Shown here piece after piece: positions 63,266 through 64,000 of a DNA stretch of 64,000 nucleotides. Made by a program: the position numbers and the translations under genes. The stretch covers positions 157,142 through 221,141 of the forward strand of contig NZ_RJJW01000001.1 in assembly GCF_003781945.1 (NCBI RefSeq). The letters run 5' to 3'. The notes under the pieces were generated by a model. It was not told where the DNA came from and did not search any database. It saw nothing but the letters and a program-made list of their open reading frames with translations. The stretch's first letter is position 1, and every line of letters starts with the position of its first letter. This stretch comes from Halorubrum sp. CSM-61 (lineage in GTDB: Archaea; Halobacteriota; Halobacteria; Halobacteriales; Haloferacaceae).

Positions 63266-64000
63266 CCGCCGCGGTCGCCGCGGCCGCCGGCGCGGAGGCG
63301 GTGACGGCGAGCACGGGCGCGACGGGCGTCGCCGCCGTCGCCGCGACCGTCGTCGACGTCGGCTTCGCGCGGCCGCGGCAGGCGGCGGTCACCCTCGTCA
63401 CGTTCGCGGTCGTCGCCGCGCTGGTCGCGGGGAGCGCGGCGCTGACCTACCGCTGGTACTTCCGCACGGAGATCCCCGAGGGGGTGACCGGCCTGCTCGG
63501 CGTCGCGGTCGTCGCGCTGTACCTCAACACGACCTCGCTGGGGTCGGTGGCGGTCGGCGACAACCCGGCGCTTCTGGCGCCCGAGAGCGTGTTCTTCAAC
63601 CTCGTCTCGCTCGGCGTCGCGGCGGTGATGGCGCCCGTCGGCCGGTACGCGGGCGACCGGCTCGCGGTCGACGTGTTCGCGCTCTCCGGGGCCAAGCAGC
63701 TCGAGGGCGAGCTGAGCGGCGTCGTGCGCGCGGTGGGTCGGTTCACGGCGGTGACGCTCCCGGCGGCCGACGAGATCGGCGACATGGACACGTACGACCC
63801 GGTCTCGCCGGAGAAGAAGGAGGAGCTCGCCGAGACGACTCTGCTCTTCCCGCGGAAGATCTCGGAGGAGGACCTCCGTCAGCGGCTCGTCGCGCGGCTC
63901 AAAGAGGAGTACGGCGTCGGCTACGTCGACGTCGACCTCGGCGCGGACGGGACGGTCGAGTACTTCGCGGTCGGCTCCCGCGCCGCCGGGCTCGGGCCGA
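63262..64000 (+). CDS. TrkA-C-type membrane protein, truncated by window end
   Basis: At least 246 residues; the 3' end lies outside the window. GTG start overlaps the preceding TGA (GTGA). Two to four helices (VTLVTFAVVAALVAGSAALT; LLGVAVVALYLNTTSLGSVA; VFFNLVSLGVAAVMAPVGRY) then SGAKQLEGELSGVVRAVGRF, DEIGDMDTYDPVSPEKKEEL and the RCK_C-like LVARLKEEYGVGYVDVDLG. The pattern resembles the previous gene and suggests a paired K+-linked complex. Confidence 0.7.
   Translation, partial: MTAAVAAAAGAEAVTASTGATGVAAVAATVVDVGFARPRQAAVTLVTFAVVAALVAGSAALTYRWYFRTEIPEGVTGLLGVAVVALYLNTTSLGSVAVGDNPALLAPESVFFNLVSLGVAAVMAPVGRYAGDRLAVDVFALSGAKQLEGELSGVVRAVGRFTAVTLPAADEIGDMDTYDPVSPEKKEELAETTLLFPRKISEEDLRQRLVARLKEEYGVGYVDVDLGADGTVEYFAVGSRAAGLGP

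Overview
The window is chromosomal DNA of a halophilic archaeon, most likely class Halobacteria and probably close to Halorubrum. The evidence is very high GC, acidic proteins rich in Asp and Glu, haloarchaea-specific families (LWR-salt protein, Bat-type HTH regulators, DUF5812- and DUF7521-like proteins), archaeal information genes (Nob1, IF-2/aIF5B, tRNA-splicing endonuclease, ribosomal proteins S8e and L11) and TATA boxes about 25-30 nt before start codons, typical of leaderless transcripts. The genus is an inference. I saw no tRNA, rRNA or CRISPR array.

Layout. 0-2.6 kb: end of a nitric oxide reductase, a CBS protein, a structured repeat (copy A), and a regulator beside a frameshifted TumE-like toxin gene. 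2.6-6.4 kb: tungstate ABC operon divergent from a ModE/TOBE regulator. 6.5-16.9 kb: housekeeping block (IF-2, PRC-barrel protein, Nob1, cis-prenyltransferase, HAD phosphatase, PadR and NikR regulators, rhomboid, CDC48-type ATPase, EndA). 16.9-26.6 kb: respiratory molybdoenzyme locus, with a PAS/GAF/Bat regulator divergent from Fe-S subunit, NrfD anchor, Tat-exported molybdopterin subunit, TorD chaperone and Mrp-type carrier. The B-C-A order resembles tetrathionate reductase. 26.7-42.6 kb: LURP-one-like protein, SerRS, dihydroorotase, TnpB remnant, AAA ATPase, IPP isomerase, SecF/SecD, GDT1-type transporter, RNase HII, S8e and regulators. 42.6-43.1 kb: structured repeat copy B, inverted relative to A. 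43.3-55.7 kb: AstE-like hydrolase divergent from a RimK/retropepsin fusion, Bat-type regulator, HerA-like ATPase, UspA, L11, a third degenerate structured repeat (C), TetR/MFS pair and cold-shock protein. 55.8-59.5 kb: succinate dehydrogenase sdhCDBA. 59.6-64 kb: small winged-helix protein, UDG-superfamily protein, K+ channel and two TrkA-C-type membrane proteins, the last cut by the window end.

The most unusual signal is the repeat family A/B/C. Each copy has a TTTATAAG box 24-29 nt before a conserved AAAGCCCCAGCC segment, then strong stems separated by conserved single-stranded blocks. A and B are nearly identical over about 438 bp, yet one hairpin has a wholly different but still self-complementary sequence in each. 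This suggests a transcribed structured RNA or a structured mobile DNA element. A and B also form an inverted pair around 41 kb, a possible inversion substrate. Secondary leads are the RimK-retropepsin fusion with its divergent AstE-like partner and duplicated palindromes, and the molybdoenzyme operon.
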